A stretch of DNA of 64,000 nt from an uncultured Erysipelotrichaceae bacterium (GTDB lineage Bacteria > Bacillota_I > Bacilli_A > RFN20 > CAG-826). Below, piece by piece: positions 27,533 to 38,517 of the stretch. The translations under genes were made by a program, and so were the position numbers. The DNA lies in contig CACZZG010000010.1 of NCBI GenBank assembly GCA_902785645.1, positions 1 to 64,000 on the forward strand. The letters are read 5' to 3'. Within the stretch, counting starts at the first letter, position 1, and each line of letters starts with the position of its first letter. The notes under the pieces were generated by a model, which was not told where the DNA came from, made no database searches, and worked only from the letters and a program-made list of their open reading frames with translations.

Positions 27533-27538
27533 TATAAT
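27533..27538 (+). promoter_or_regulatory. -10 box close to start codon (possible leaderless mRNA)
   Basis: TATAAT ends 8 bp before the ATG at 27547, so transcription would start at or within a base or two of the start codon. No ribosome binding site exists in between. A -35 is not evident. Confidence 0.4.
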
Positions 27539-27546
27539 TATTCCGC

Positions 27547-28131
27547 ATGAAAGAAACAATTAACATTAAAAGAAAAGAATTCGTCGTTATCGAAAAAATG
27601 GGAGAACGATCCTTTAAAGTTGAAAGAAAAGGAAAGATTTTCTTTTTAAAGAAATATGATAGAAGAGATGAATTAGAAGAGTTTATTAAGAACTCTCGTA
27701 GATTGAAGATTACCGCTTTAGAGACACCAAAGGTTTATATGTTTGATAAAGACCAATTAATCAGTGTCGTGGACTTTATTGAAGGCGATAATATTCTCGA
27801 TTTATTGCTCAAAGATGGTACCTTAGATGAATTAATTTATAAATCCATTTTGGCGGATGAATGGTATATGAGAAGAGAAAAGCTCAAAATTGATTTCGTT
27901 CCAAACAATTTCAAATTTAATGGAAAGAAACTTGTTTATTTACCATTTAAGACTCTTCCATTTGAACAAGGCTATAACTTCGCCATGAAAGAATTTAGAC
28001 TTTGGTTCTACACAAAAGAATTCTCCAAATACGTTAAATCACTTGGATATTCATTCGATGATTCAAAAATTGGTAATGAATACGCCACAAACAAACAAAT
28101 GGCCTTAATGGCAGTAAAGTATTACATGTAG
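27547..28131 (+). CDS. Protein-kinase-like protein of unknown function
   Basis: A 194-residue cytoplasmic protein. The N-terminal part resembles a small kinase N-lobe: FKVERKGKIFFLKKYD near 20-35 could supply the ATP-binding Lys. DFVPNNFKFNGKKLVYLPF near 119-137 resembles a kinase catalytic loop plus following strand (D..P.N), but no HRD or DFG motif is intact, so it is either a divergent small-molecule kinase or an inactive homologue. It has no visible RBS. It is followed 2 nt later by prs, so it probably shares an operon with prs-tgt-queA-queH. Function unknown. Confidence 0.6.
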   Translation: MKETINIKRKEFVVIEKMGERSFKVERKGKIFFLKKYDRRDELEEFIKNSRRLKITALETPKVYMFDKDQLISVVDFIEGDNILDLLLKDGTLDELIYKSILADEWYMRREKLKIDFVPNNFKFNGKKLVYLPFKTLPFEQGYNFAMKEFRLWFYTKEFSKYVKSLGYSFDDSKIGNEYATNKQMALMAVKYYM

Positions 28132-28133
28132 AT

Positions 28134-30170
<2,037 letters not shown>

Positions 30171-30171
<1 letters not shown>

Positions 30172-31208
30172 TGGATATAAATCTTTTTGATTTTTATTTA
30201 CCTGAAGAATTAATCGCCCAGACTCCAGCATCTAAAAGAGATGAGTCTCGTTTATTAGCGGTTAATCTTTCCGCACATAGTTATGAAGATAGACATTTCT
30301 ATGACATTTTAGAATACCTTAAACCAGGCGATGTTTTAGTTAGAAATAACACCAAGGTAATTCCCGCAAGACTATTGGGCATTAAGGAGAAAACCGGAGC
30401 CCATTGTGAACTATTGCTTTTAAAGCAAATAGAAGGTGATAACTGGGAATGCTTAACAAGACCGGCAAAGAGTTTAAAAGTCGGCGCACGTGTTAATTTT
30501 GGTGATGGAAAACTTATTGCTGAATGCATCGAAGAAAGAGAAGAAGGTTTAAGAGTATTTAAATTCATTTATAACGGCATCTTCTTAGAAATATTGGATC
30601 AATTAGGCAAGATGCCTCTTCCTCCATATATTAGAGAACAATTATGCGAAAACGATCGATATCAAACTGTTTACGCAAAATACGAAGGAAGCGCAGCCGC
30701 TCCAACAGCGGGTTTTCACTTTACTGAAGAACTGTTTGAAAAGATAAAAACTAAAGGCATCGAAGTCATTGATATCACTTTACATATTGGTCTTGGAACT
30801 TTTAGGCCAGTCAAAGTAACTGACACTAAAGACCACGTCATGCATAGTGAGATTTATGAAATTAGTGAAGAAGCTGCACAAAGATTAAACGAAGCCAAGA
30901 AAGAAAATAAACGAATAATTGCTATTGGAACAACCTCTGTCAGAACCTTAGAAGCAAACTATAAGAAATACCATACATTTAAAGCAACAAAAGAATCAAC
31001 AAACATATTCATTCAACCCGGTTATGAATTTGAAGCAGTTAATGCTATCATTACCAATTTCCACTTGCCTAAATCAACTTTAATTATGCTTGTTTCTGCA
31101 TTTGCGGGAAGGGAATTTACTTTAGAACTTTATCAGCATGCAGTTAAAGAGAAATATCGTTTCTTCTCATTTGGGGATTCAATGTTCTTATATGGAAAAA
31201 AAGATTAA
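30171..31208 (+). CDS. queA: S-adenosylmethionine:tRNA ribosyltransferase-isomerase
   Basis: A 345-residue enzyme that transfers and isomerises the ribose of SAM onto preQ1-tRNA, giving epoxyqueuosine. Family motifs: [14 protein letters not shown] at 5-18, [17 protein letters not shown] near 66-82, [15 protein letters not shown] near 170-184 and [10 protein letters not shown] near 204. It is 1 nt overlapped with tgt and overlapped by queH, so tgt-queA-queH is a compact queuosine unit. There is no SD distinct from coding sequence. Confidence 0.95.
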
Positions 31209-31824
31209 TTATCAGCGCATTTTATTGCAAAAACTAAACGAAATTAAAGAAAAAGGCCTAAAACCTAAGCTTTGTTTACATGCATGTTGTGGTCCTTGTT
31301 TTACAATTCCTTATGAAATTATTAAGGATTATTTTGATATCACAGTTATCTATAACAATTCAAATATCTATCCTAAAGAAGAGCATGATCGTAGATTAGA
31401 AGAATTTAAAAGATATATTAAGGAAATTGGAGCGAAATTGGAATTCGTTGAATTTCCTTATGATAACATAACCTACAACAAATCATTAGAAAGTAGAGCA
31501 GATGACAAGGAAGGACATGAGAGGTGCCGCATCTGTTTTAGGAAAAGATTAAGACAAGGTTTCGAATACGCAAAAGAACATGGTTTTGATTATTTTGGAA
31601 CAGTCATGACTATATCCAGATACAAGAACGCTCAGGATATTAACAAGATTGGTCACGAACTCGAGAAGGATTTTGAACCAGTGCAGTGGTTGGATGCTGA
31701 CTTTAAGAAGAACAATGGTTATGAAGATTCATTGAAGATCATCCAAGAACACGAAATGTACTTCCAAGAATATTGTGGATGTATTTATTCGTATAATGCT
31801 TACCAAGCTAAGAACAAAGAATAA
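31192..31824 (+). CDS. queH: Epoxyqueuosine reductase QueH
   Basis: A 210-residue Fe-S enzyme (formerly DUF208) that reduces epoxyqueuosine in tRNA to queuosine, replacing the cobalamin-dependent QueG. The Cys ligands are visible: LHACCGPC near 23-30, the CRIC pair in [11 protein letters not shown] near 108 and EYCGCIYS near the C-terminus. [20 protein letters not shown] is typical of the family. The frame is open back to 31138, but ATG 31192 gives the standard N-terminus and overlaps queA by 17 nt. A terminator follows. Confidence 0.9.
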   Translation: MEKKINYQRILLQKLNEIKEKGLKPKLCLHACCGPCFTIPYEIIKDYFDITVIYNNSNIYPKEEHDRRLEEFKRYIKEIGAKLEFVEFPYDNITYNKSLESRADDKEGHERCRICFRKRLRQGFEYAKEHGFDYFGTVMTISRYKNAQDINKIGHELEKDFEPVQWLDADFKKNNGYEDSLKIIQEHEMYFQEYCGCIYSYNAYQAKNKE

Positions 31825-31845
31825 GTCAGAAAAACAGTTATTGAT

Positions 31846-31871
31846 TCCCGTCCTTGAGATGGGATTTTTTA
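31846..31871 (+). terminator. Terminator after queH
   Basis: TCCCGTC CTTGA GATGGGA: a 7-bp stem (one G-T pair) followed by TTTTTT, 21 bp after the queH stop. Confidence 0.75.
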
Positions 31872-32091
31872 TATCCAATAAGTCCAAAAATCGGGATTTC
31901 GATATATTAACTCCGTAAAAAATGAACAAAAATATGGAGTAAAAATTAATACCCAAAAATGCAAAAATGAACACGAAAAAATCGGTTTTTCGATAAAAAA
32001 AGAGTCTGAAAACAGCTAAAATTTGGTCATTTTTTTGGTCTAATTTCCATGTGTGTTTTTTCTTATATCTTAAAAAATTTATTAAATTTAT
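31872..32091. other. AT-rich intergenic region, nothing recognised
   Basis: This 220-bp stretch between the queH terminator and the S10 promoter is very AT-rich. I see only weak inverted repeats (ACTCCGTA...TATGGAGT about 31909-31939; ATCGGTTTTTCGAT near 31980) and no coding potential. It may contain upstream A/T-tract promoter elements for the ribosomal operon. Confidence 0.4.
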
Positions 32092-32120
32092 TTGACACGC
32101 ATATATATAAGGGGTATGAT
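32092..32120 (+). promoter_or_regulatory. Strong promoter of the S10-spc-alpha operon
   Basis: TTGACA (32092-32097) is a perfect -35, 17 bp from TATGAT (32115-32120). AT-rich tracts lie upstream. The start would be near 32127, giving a leader of about 127 nt before rpsJ. Confidence 0.85.
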
Positions 32121-32126
32121 TTTCAC

Positions 32127-32253
32127 GTTGACTGCCCGCGTTGAAGTGCGAGGTTGCTGACACACCCACAGGCGTTGTCATGAAGGTGTGATCAGGTAAT
32201 TCGTTCCGAGTGGGTCCAGGTCAAAGCCTGAAAGTGATAAAGGAGGAAATTTC
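32127..32253 (+). promoter_or_regulatory. Structured S10-operon leader RNA (ribosomal protein leader)
   Basis: The untranslated leader is GC-rich compared with its surroundings and can fold in two exclusive ways. ACCCAC (32164-32169) pairs with GTGGGT (32210-32215), while the overlapping TGACACACC (32158-32166) can pair with GGTGTGATCA (32185-32194, one bulge). A small hairpin CAGG...CCTG and the RBS AGGAGG follow. S10 operons in other bacteria are autoregulated by L4 through their leader; autoregulation here is inference. Confidence 0.5.
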
Positions 32254-32565
32254 ATGGCAAAAGCTACCAAGATTAGGGTTCGCTTAAAAGCATACGATCA
32301 CGTCAATCTCGATGCGAGTGCGGCAAGAATCGTTGAAGCAGCGAAAAAGACTGGTGCAACAGTGGTTGGACCAATTCCGCTCCCTACGGAAAAACAAGTA
32401 TTCACGATTTTAAGAGCGGTTCACAAATACAAAGATTCCCGTGAACAATTTGAAATCAGAACACACAAACGTATCATCGATATCAGTAATCCAAGAAAAG
32501 AAACAATCGACGCTCTCAAGAACCTCGATTTACCATCCGGAGTCGATATCGAGATCAAATTATAA
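32254..32565 (+). CDS. rpsJ: 30S ribosomal protein S10
   Basis: A 103-residue S10, first gene of the large ribosomal operon. [18 protein letters not shown] at 6-23 and the conserved [12 protein letters not shown] near 70 identify it. It sits in the head of the 30S subunit and also acts in NusB-dependent antitermination. AAGGAGGAAATTTC precedes the ATG. Intact and of normal length. Confidence 0.97.
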   Translation: MAKATKIRVRLKAYDHVNLDASAARIVEAAKKTGATVVGPIPLPTEKQVFTILRAVHKYKDSREQFEIRTHKRIIDISNPRKETIDALKNLDLPSGVDIEIKL

Positions 32566-32579
32566 GGAGGTAAGAGTCA

Positions 32580-33107
32580 ATGAAAGCAATCGTTGGACGC
32601 AAAATGGGCATGACTGAAGTCTTCGCTGAAGATGGAACAATGTACCCAGTTACAGTCGTCGAAGTCTTACCAAACGTCGTTACACAAGTCAAAACCTTAG
32701 AAAAGGATGGCTATGTAGCAGTTCAAGTCGGCTATGAAGAAAAACGCGAAAGCCGCGCTAACAAATGTGAAAAAGGTATTGCCGCTAAAGCAAACACCGT
32801 CCCACATTACGTCAGCAAGGAATTACGTGGTGATGAAATGGCCAAATACCAATTAGGTGACAAGATTACCGCAGACTTATTCAAAGCAGGCGATATCGTC
32901 GACGTCATCGGAACAAGCAAGGGACATGGTTACACCGGCACAATCAAACGCTGGAATATGACAATCGGTCCAAAGGGACACGGTTCAGGTTACCACAGAG
33001 GTCAAGGTTCCTTCGCTAATAACGGTCGTTACAACCATGGTGTTATGCCAGGCAAACACATGTCCACATGTCCGGTCACATGGGTAATGAATCCGCAACA
33101 TTATTAA
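32580..33107 (+). CDS. rplC: 50S ribosomal protein L3, N-terminal part (frameshifted rplC)
   Basis: This frame holds the first about 160 residues of L3: start [15 protein letters not shown], the TSKGHGYTG loop and the [11 protein letters not shown] segment that reaches the peptidyl-transferase region. After PGKHMS the frame is lost and it ends in an unrelated tail (residues after about 162) at a stop at 33105-33107. The cause is an 8-bp tandem duplication, ACATGTCC at 33058-33065 and 33066-33073; removing one copy restores one continuous L3 frame to 33307. L3 is essential, so a sequencing/assembly error, a variant subpopulation or a second copy elsewhere must be considered. RBS AAGGAGG is good. 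Confidence 0.9.
   Translation: MKAIVGRKMGMTEVFAEDGTMYPVTVVEVLPNVVTQVKTLEKDGYVAVQVGYEEKRESRANKCEKGIAAKANTVPHYVSKELRGDEMAKYQLGDKITADLFKAGDIVDVIGTSKGHGYTGTIKRWNMTIGPKGHGSGYHRGQGSFANNGRYNHGVMPGKHMSTCPVTWVMNPQHY
33058..33073 (+). repeat. 8-bp tandem duplication breaking rplC
   Basis: ACATGTCC occurs twice head to tail inside the L3 gene. With one copy the codons read [12 protein letters not shown], the expected L3 sequence; with two the frame shifts by two. Confidence 0.85.
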
Positions 33108-33307
33108 ACTTAACAGTTGTTAGCGTGAACGCTGAAAAGAACTACATCTTAATCAAGGGTGGTTTACCAGGCGCACGTAAGAGCATCGTCGTCATCCGTG
33201 ACGCGGTCAAAGTTGTTAAGAACGCAAAAGCGGTCAAAACATTAATCGATCGCACTCCAGCTCCAGCAGCGGAAGAAACACCAGCTCCTGAAGCAACAGC
33301 TGAATAG
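33068..33307 (+). CDS. rplC: 50S ribosomal protein L3, C-terminal part
   Basis: The second L3 fragment in a different frame from the first. [30 protein letters not shown] and the Gly-rich VPG-like turn [16 protein letters not shown] match the C-terminal barrel of L3. The ATG at 33068 is simply an internal Met codon (no RBS precedes it). The protein ends in a tail of Ala/Pro/Glu ([16 protein letters not shown]) not found in common L3 proteins but similar to tails on other ribosomal proteins of this operon. It should be annotated together with 32580-33107 as one gene. Confidence 0.88.
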   Translation: MSGHMGNESATLLNLTVVSVNAEKNYILIKGGLPGARKSIVVIRDAVKVVKNAKAVKTLIDRTPAPAAEETPAPEATAE

Positions 33308-33325
33308 TGAAAGGAGAACGTAAGT

Positions 33326-33964
33326 ATGGCAGAAAAGAAAACAATGTCCGTCAAAGTCTTAAATAAGGCTGGCGAAGAAGTTTCCAAAGTTAGCTTAAAA
33401 ACTGAAGTCTTCGGTATTGAACCTAACACCCAAGTTATGTTCGACGCTATTCAAGTAGAACAAAGCAATGCTCGCCAAGCGACAGCTAAAACAAAAGTTC
33501 GTCACGAAGTGAGTGGTGGCGGTAAAAAACCATTCCGTCAAAAAGGTACCGGCCGTGCTCGTGCAGGTACAACAAGATCACCAATCTGGGTTGGTGGTGG
33601 AACGGTCTTCGGACCAGATGGAAATCAAAATTACAAGATTTCCCAAAACAAGAAAGCCCACAACTTAGCATTAAGAAGTGCGCTTAGCTTAAAAGCTAAA
33701 GAAGGATTAGTCATCGTTGATGATCTAAAACTCGAAGCAAAGACCAAGGAATTCCTTAAAGCTATGGATGCCCTTAAGGTCGGTGGCAAAGTTCTCGTTG
33801 TTCTCGACGAATTCGAAGAAAAGCTCCTCTTCGCCGCCAGAAACGTCAACTGGGTCAAATTAGTTTCCACAGATAACGTTAGTGTTCTCGACTTATTAAA
33901 TGTTGATACAGTCGTCTTCACCAAAGATTCAGTGGAAAATTTACAAAAGGAGGTTTTGAAGTAA
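33326..33964 (+). CDS. rplD: 50S ribosomal protein L4
   Basis: A 212-residue L4. The conserved loop that lines the peptide exit tunnel is seen as GGGKKPFRQKGTGRARAG near 67-84, followed by RSPIWVGGGTVFGP. Residues 1-40 and the C-terminal alpha/beta part are complete. L4 is commonly also the repressor of its own operon through the S10 leader. AAAGGAGAACGTAAGT precedes the ATG. Confidence 0.96.
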   Translation: MAEKKTMSVKVLNKAGEEVSKVSLKTEVFGIEPNTQVMFDAIQVEQSNARQATAKTKVRHEVSGGGKKPFRQKGTGRARAGTTRSPIWVGGGTVFGPDGNQNYKISQNKKAHNLALRSALSLKAKEGLVIVDDLKLEAKTKEFLKAMDALKVGGKVLVVLDEFEEKLLFAARNVNWVKLVSTDNVSVLDLLNVDTVVFTKDSVENLQKEVLK

Positions 33965-33965
33965 T

Positions 33966-34310
33966 ATGGCAGCCAAAAAGAAAACAGAAGCTAAAGCTTC
34001 AAACCGCTTTGCAAAACCAACCGCGAAAGACTTCCAAGTCATTCTTGAACCAAGAATCACCGAGAAATCAATGGATTTGATGCAAAATCAAAACAAGATC
34101 ACGGTTAAAGTTCTCGACAGCGCGAATAAGACTGAAATCAAATTAGCAGTCGAAAGAATCTTCCAAGTTAAAGTTGAAGATGTCCGCGTCAGCAATGTCA
34201 GAGCTAAACAAACAACCAGAGGTACCCGTTATCAAGGTAAGCTCTCCGGTTATAAGAAAGCAATCGTTACTATCGCAGAAGGCGAAGCGATTGACTTATT
34301 CAAGGAATAA
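33966..34310 (+). CDS. rplW: 50S ribosomal protein L23
   Basis: A 114-residue L23 at the tunnel exit, docking site for trigger factor and SRP. ILEPRITEKSMDLMQNQNKITVKV near 26-49 and the turn VRVSNVRAKQTTRGTRYQGKLSGYKKAIVT define the family. It carries about 20 extra N-terminal residues rich in Ala/Lys (MAAKKKTEAKASNRFAKPT). It starts 1 nt after the rplD stop; the AGGAGG lies within the rplD end. Confidence 0.95.
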   Translation: MAAKKKTEAKASNRFAKPTAKDFQVILEPRITEKSMDLMQNQNKITVKVLDSANKTEIKLAVERIFQVKVEDVRVSNVRAKQTTRGTRYQGKLSGYKKAIVTIAEGEAIDLFKE

Positions 34311-34348
34311 TCTAAGTTCGATTATTACCAATTATAGGAGGAAAAGTA

Positions 34349-35182
34349 ATGTCTATTAGAACTTACAAACCTACGTCAGCAAGTCGTAGGAACATGACAA
34401 ATTCGACATTCGAAGAAATCACAACGAAAACTCCTGAGAAATCATTATTAGTCAGTTTATCCAAGTCTGGCGGCCGTAACAATCAAGGTAAAATCACCTG
34501 CCGTCACATTGGTGGAGGTCATAAACGTAAATATCGTATTATCGACTTCAAACGTAATAAAGACAATATCCCAGCGGTTGTGAAAACTATCGAATACGAT
34601 CCAAACCGCAATGCGAATATTTGCTTAGTCAGCTATGCTGATGGTGAAAAGCGTTATATCCTCGCACCAAAGGATATTAAAGTCGGCTACAAAGTCGTCT
34701 CTGGTGAAGCAGCAGACATCATGCCAGGTAATGCAATGTGCTTAAAGAGCATTCCAGAAGGTACATTCATTCACAACATTGAATTAGTTCCTGGTAATGG
34801 TGGCCAATTATGTAGAGCCGCAGGCGCAGCCGCTCAAGTGCTCGGTTCTGAAGGAAAATACGTGCTCGTTAGATTAGCATCTGGTGAAGTTCGTAAAATC
34901 TTAAAAGAATGCCGTGCAACAATCGGTTTCGTTGGAAACGAAGACTGGAACTTAGTTAACAATGGTAAAGCTGGTAAAACTAGATGGTTAGGTACCAGAC
35001 CAACAGTTAGAGGTTCCGTCATGAACCCAAATGATCACCCTCATGGTGGTGGTGAAGGTAAATGTCCTGTTGGACGTGATGCACCACGTACTCCTTGGGG
35101 TAAACGTGCTCTCGGTGTGAAGACACGTAAAGTTAAAAAAGCATCCACCAAATTAATCGTCCGCCGTAGAAACGGTAAATAA
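34349..35182 (+). CDS. rplB: 50S ribosomal protein L2
   Basis: A 277-residue L2, needed for subunit joining and peptidyl transfer. The family signature is seen in [22 protein letters not shown] near 42-63 and the C-terminal [19 protein letters not shown] near 222-240 with the conserved His. Full length, no tail. RBS TAGGAGG. Confidence 0.97.
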   Translation: MSIRTYKPTSASRRNMTNSTFEEITTKTPEKSLLVSLSKSGGRNNQGKITCRHIGGGHKRKYRIIDFKRNKDNIPAVVKTIEYDPNRNANICLVSYADGEKRYILAPKDIKVGYKVVSGEAADIMPGNAMCLKSIPEGTFIHNIELVPGNGGQLCRAAGAAAQVLGSEGKYVLVRLASGEVRKILKECRATIGFVGNEDWNLVNNGKAGKTRWLGTRPTVRGSVMNPNDHPHGGGEGKCPVGRDAPRTPWGKRALGVKTRKVKKASTKLIVRRRNGK

Positions 35183-35204
35183 TGCAGAAGGAGGAAAATG
35201 AATT

Positions 35205-35498
35205 ATGGCAAGAAGTTTGAAAAAAGGCGCCTTCGTTGATGAACCATTAATGAAGAAAGTCGAAGCTTTAAATGCTGCTAATAAAAAAGAGATCATTAAG
35301 ACATGGTCCCGTCGTAGCACAATATTTCCATCATTTGTCGGACACACCTTTGCAGTTTATAACGGTAAAGAACACATCTCTGTCTATGTTACAGAAGATA
35401 TGGTCGGACATAAACTCGGAGAGTTTGCGCCAACACGTAAATTCACCGGACACACAGGCCACACCGCAGAAGATAAAGCAGCTGCGGCAGCCAAATAG
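35205..35498 (+). CDS. rpsS: 30S ribosomal protein S19
   Basis: A 97-residue S19 in the head of the 30S subunit. [19 protein letters not shown] at 4-22 and the signature [20 protein letters not shown] near 68-87 are clear. RBS GGAGG with an AT spacer; rplV follows 10 nt later. Confidence 0.97.
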   Translation: MARSLKKGAFVDEPLMKKVEALNAANKKEIIKTWSRRSTIFPSFVGHTFAVYNGKEHISVYVTEDMVGHKLGEFAPTRKFTGHTGHTAEDKAAAAAK

Positions 35499-35508
35499 GA
35501 GGTAAGTT

Positions 35509-36024
35509 ATGGCAGAAGAAAAGAAAACAACTGCAAAGAAAGCCCCTGCGAAAAAAGTCGCTCCAAAAGCCGCTAAAGTAGAAGCTCCAGTTGAAGAAGT
35601 CAAAGCTCCTGTTGAAGAAGCTCCTAAAAAAGAAAAGAAAGCCACCAAAAAGGCTGAGAAGAAAGTCGAAGCTCCAAAGAAGCCTGCTGTTACAGAAGCA
35701 CGCGCTGTCGCTAAGAACGTTAGATTAACTCCTCGTAAAGCTAGATTAGTTATCGATTTAGTCCGTGGTAAAGATGTCAAAGTTGCTCTTGGCTTATTAG
35801 CCAACACCAACAAAGCAGCCTCTGAACCAGTCACTAAACTCATCAAATCCGCTGCTGCTAACGCTGTTAACAACTTCGGTATGGATGAAGATAAATTATA
35901 TATCGATCAAATCTGGGCTAATGATGGCTTAAGAATGAAAAGATACTTGCCAAGAGCAAAAGGTTCTGCTTCTGGTTTAGTGAAAAGAAATAGCCACTTA
36001 TATGTGGTCATCAAAATGAGATAG
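35509..36024 (+). CDS. rplV: 50S ribosomal protein L22 with long Ala/Lys/Glu N-terminal extension
   Basis: The L22 fold occupies residues about 63-171: EARAVAKNVRLTPRKARLVIDLVRGK and the C-terminal hook region GLRMKRYLPRAKGSASGLVKRNSH whose tip lines the exit tunnel. Preceding it are about 60 residues of low complexity made of Ala, Lys, Glu, Pro and Val (AKKAPAKKVAPKAAKVEAPV and similar), probably disordered and solvent-exposed. Common L22 has about 110 residues, so this one is about 60 longer. RBS TAGGAGG before ATG 35509 supports that the extension is translated. Confidence 0.93.
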   Translation: MAEEKKTTAKKAPAKKVAPKAAKVEAPVEEVKAPVEEAPKKEKKATKKAEKKVEAPKKPAVTEARAVAKNVRLTPRKARLVIDLVRGKDVKVALGLLANTNKAASEPVTKLIKSAAANAVNNFGMDEDKLYIDQIWANDGLRMKRYLPRAKGSASGLVKRNSHLYVVIKMR

Positions 36025-36037
36025 GAGGAAAACATCA

Positions 36038-36718
36038 ATGGGTCAAAAAGTTAATCCAGTAGGTATGCGTGTTGGTGTCAACCGTGATTGGACATCACGT
36101 TGGTACGCAAACGATAACGAATACCATGTGTTCCTTAACGAAGATATTAAGATTCGTAAATATCTCGAAAAGAACCTTAAAGAAGCATTATTATCCCACG
36201 TCGAGATTGAAAGAAGTAAATCCGACAAAGGTACAAATGTCGTCGTCTCTGTCTTTGTGGCACGTCCAGGCGTTGTCATTGGTCAAGATGGCAAAAATAT
36301 CAACAAATTAAAAGAAGATTTATCCAAGTTACTCAATGGTGCTAACTTAAGAGTCGACGTTGTCGAAGTCAAAAATCCTGACTTAGACGCTAACATCGTC
36401 GCTCAATCAATTGCAAAGCAATTAGAAGAAAGAGCATCATTCAGAACCGCACAAAAGAAAGCCATTCAAAGAGTTCGTAAAGCCGGTGCCAAAGGTATCC
36501 GTACAGTCGTCTCTGGCCGTTTAGGCGGTGCTGATATCGCACGTAGCGAAGGTTATAAAGAAGGTATTATTCCTCTTCATACATTACGTAGTGATATTGA
36601 CTTCGCGATTTGTCACGCTGCTACACAATATGGCCGTTTAGGTGTCAAAGTGTGGATCTGCCGTGGTGAAATTCGCCCTGAACTTCAAAAGAAATCTTCT
36701 GGAGAGAAAGGAGAATAG
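36038..36718 (+). CDS. rpsC: 30S ribosomal protein S3
   Basis: A 226-residue S3 at the mRNA entry. MGQKVNPVGMRVG starts the protein, the KH-domain GxxG-type segment VARPGVVIGQDGKNINKLK lies near 73-91 and the C-terminal S3 domain GRLGGADIARSEGYKEGIIPLHTLRSDIDF is near 165-194. Complete. RBS TAGGAGGAAAAC. Confidence 0.97.
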   Translation: MGQKVNPVGMRVGVNRDWTSRWYANDNEYHVFLNEDIKIRKYLEKNLKEALLSHVEIERSKSDKGTNVVVSVFVARPGVVIGQDGKNINKLKEDLSKLLNGANLRVDVVEVKNPDLDANIVAQSIAKQLEERASFRTAQKKAIQRVRKAGAKGIRTVVSGRLGGADIARSEGYKEGIIPLHTLRSDIDFAICHAATQYGRLGVKVWICRGEIRPELQKKSSGEKGE

Positions 36719-36721
36719 TCC

Positions 36722-37135
36722 ATGTTACAACCAAATCGTGTGAAATATCGTCGTCCTCATATTATTAAATATGAAGGCAAAGCCACATCTGGTACAACAG
36801 TCGCATTCGGCGAATTCGGTCTTCAAGCCTTAGAAGGTGCTTGGATCACAACCCGTCAAATTGAAGCGGCCCGTGTGGTTATCTCCCGTTACACCAAAAG
36901 AGGTGGTAAGGTCGTCATTCGTATCTTCCCACACTTAGCTAAAACACAAAAAGCCGCCGGTACCCGTATGGGTTCTGGTAAAGGTTCACCAGAAGATTGG
37001 GTGGCAGTCGTCAGAAAAGGAACAATTATGTTCGAAATGGGTGGCGTACCTGAAGAATCCGCTAGAGAAGCTCTTCGCTTAGCGGCTTACAAACTCCCAA
37101 TCAAATGTAAAGTTGTCAAGAAAGGAGAAGAGTAA
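36722..37135 (+). CDS. rplP: 50S ribosomal protein L16
   Basis: A 137-residue L16 near the A site. [13 protein letters not shown] at the start, [28 protein letters not shown] near 43-70 and the signature [20 protein letters not shown] near 82-101. Complete. The RBS GAAAGGAG lies in the end of rpsC, 3 nt upstream of the start. Confidence 0.97.
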   Translation: MLQPNRVKYRRPHIIKYEGKATSGTTVAFGEFGLQALEGAWITTRQIEAARVVISRYTKRGGKVVIRIFPHLAKTQKAAGTRMGSGKGSPEDWVAVVRKGTIMFEMGGVPEESAREALRLAAYKLPIKCKVVKKGEE

Positions 37136-37137
37136 TT

Positions 37138-37335
37138 ATGAAAATTAATGAAGTTCGTGAATTAACCACACCTGAGTTAAAAGATAAGCTCTATTCCTTA
37201 CAAGAACAATTATTCGAACTCCGCAGAAAGAAAGCTGTCGGTGCTCTCGAAAAGCCAGAAGATGTCATCGGCGTGAGAAAAGACATCGCGCGTATTAATT
37301 TAGTATTAAGAGAACGCGAACTCGCCAATAAATAA
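37138..37335 (+). CDS. rpmC: 50S ribosomal protein L29
   Basis: A 65-residue L29, an alpha-helical protein at the tunnel exit next to L23. [28 protein letters not shown] and [12 protein letters not shown] are diagnostic. The start follows AAAGGAGAAGAG at the end of rplP, with 2 nt between genes. Confidence 0.96.
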   Translation: MKINEVRELTTPELKDKLYSLQEQLFELRRKKAVGALEKPEDVIGVRKDIARINLVLRERELANK

Positions 37336-37349
37336 GGAGGACAAACGTC

Positions 37350-37805
37350 ATGGAAAGAAAAGTTACAGCCCGTCGTACCGTCCAAGGTGTCGTCGTCAGT
37401 GATAAGAATGACAAAACAATTGTCGTCCTTGTTGAAACACACAAAAGACACGCCAAATACGGAAAACGTGTTAAATACGGTAAAAAATATTATGCTCACG
37501 ATGAGAATAATGAAGCGAAGAATGGCGATACAGTAACCATCATGGAAACACGTCGCTTAAGCGCTACAAAGAGATTCAGACTCGTTAGCATCGATAAGAA
37601 AGCCGTCTTATCAGTTAAAGAAGCTGAAGCTGAATTAAAAGAAGAAATTCTTGAAGCTGAATTAAAAGAAGAAGCCCCAAAGGCTGAAGAAAAAGTCGAA
37701 GAACCTAAAGCGGAAGAAGTCAAAGCAGAAGAAAAACCTGCCAAGAAACCTGCTGCTAGAAAGGCGAAGAAAAAAGAAGAAGAACCAAAGGAGGAAAGTA
37801 AGTAA
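37350..37805 (+). CDS. rpsQ: 30S ribosomal protein S17 with long acidic/basic C-terminal extension
   Basis: The S17 OB-fold occupies residues 1-85: [19 protein letters not shown], the family signature [21 protein letters not shown] and [20 protein letters not shown]. Residues about 88-151 are a Glu/Lys/Ala/Pro-rich tail ([20 protein letters not shown] and similar), roughly 65 residues longer than usual S17. The tail resembles those on L22, L5 and L3 of the same operon. The stop overlaps the rplN start (TAATG). Confidence 0.93.
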   Translation: MERKVTARRTVQGVVVSDKNDKTIVVLVETHKRHAKYGKRVKYGKKYYAHDENNEAKNGDTVTIMETRRLSATKRFRLVSIDKKAVLSVKEAEAELKEEILEAELKEEAPKAEEKVEEPKAEEVKAEEKPAKKPAARKAKKKEEEPKEESK

Positions 37806-38182
37806 TGATCCAGAAAGAAACTAACCTTGTTGTCGCTGATAACAGTGGTGCACGTTCTGTTCGTGCTTTCACCCTCTATGGTGGTTCAACCAGAAAATCA
37901 TCCTCCATTGGAGATATCATCAAATGCTCTGTCAAAGATGCTATTCCAAATGGTAAGGTCAAAAAAGGCGATGTCGTCAGATGTGTTATCGTCAGAACCA
38001 AAAAGGCTATCAATAGACCAGATGGTTCCACAATCGCATTCGATGACAACGCAGTCGTCATCATCAATGATGATAATGCCCCAATCGGCACACGTGTCTT
38101 TGGCCCTGTCGCCAGAGAATTACGTGATTGTGGACAAGAAGGATTCATGAAAATTGTCTCCCTTGCTCCAGAAGTGTTATAA
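37805..38182 (+). CDS. rplN: 50S ribosomal protein L14
   Basis: A 125-residue L14 at the subunit interface. [50 protein letters not shown] and [14 protein letters not shown] are typical. It starts within the rpsQ stop; GGAGG lies at the rpsQ end. Complete. Confidence 0.97.
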   Translation: MIQKETNLVVADNSGARSVRAFTLYGGSTRKSSSIGDIIKCSVKDAIPNGKVKKGDVVRCVIVRTKKAINRPDGSTIAFDDNAVVIINDDNAPIGTRVFGPVARELRDCGQEGFMKIVSLAPEVL

Positions 38183-38198
38183 GGAGGAATAAAAGACT

Positions 38199-38504
38199 AT
38201 GAATTTAGTTAAAGGTGATACAGTCATCGTTATCGCTGGTCGCGATAAAGGCAAAACTGGTGTAATCCAAAAAGTTATTCCTGAAAGTAACAGAGTTGTC
38301 GTTGAAAACGTCAACCTCCGTAAAAAACACAAAAAACCAACCCAAGCCAACCCAGATGGCGGTATTGTGGAAATCTATGCTCCAATCGATGCTAGTAACG
38401 TTATGTTATTAGATCCAAAGACCAAGAAACCAACAAGAATCGGTCACAAAGTTGTCAAAGGTAAAAAAGTCCGCTACGCCAAGAAGAGCGGCACAACGCT
38501 ATAA
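38199..38504 (+). CDS. rplX: 50S ribosomal protein L24
   Basis: A 101-residue L24 with an N-terminal KOW motif ([22 protein letters not shown] at 5-26) and the basic segment [20 protein letters not shown] near 47. It starts assembly of the 50S subunit. RBS AAGGAGG. Complete. Confidence 0.97.
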   Translation: MNLVKGDTVIVIAGRDKGKTGVIQKVIPESNRVVVENVNLRKKHKKPTQANPDGGIVEIYAPIDASNVMLLDPKTKKPTRIGHKVVKGKKVRYAKKSGTTL

Positions 38505-38517
38505 GGAGGAAATAACC

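Noticed and set aside
33058-33107. Programmed frameshifting in rplC
   Set aside because: No slippery heptamer or downstream stem is visible, and the exact 8-bp duplication gives a simpler explanation; not excluded.
35331-35873. 180-residue minus-strand ORF across rpsS and rplV
   Set aside because: A shadow of Lys/Ala/Glu-rich codons read on the other strand (Ala/Ser/Phe-rich), without RBS and inside two certain genes.
37876-38150. ORFs on both strands overlapping rplN
   Set aside because: Shadows of a certain ribosomal gene; Ser/Leu-rich or Met/Val-rich translations without RBS.
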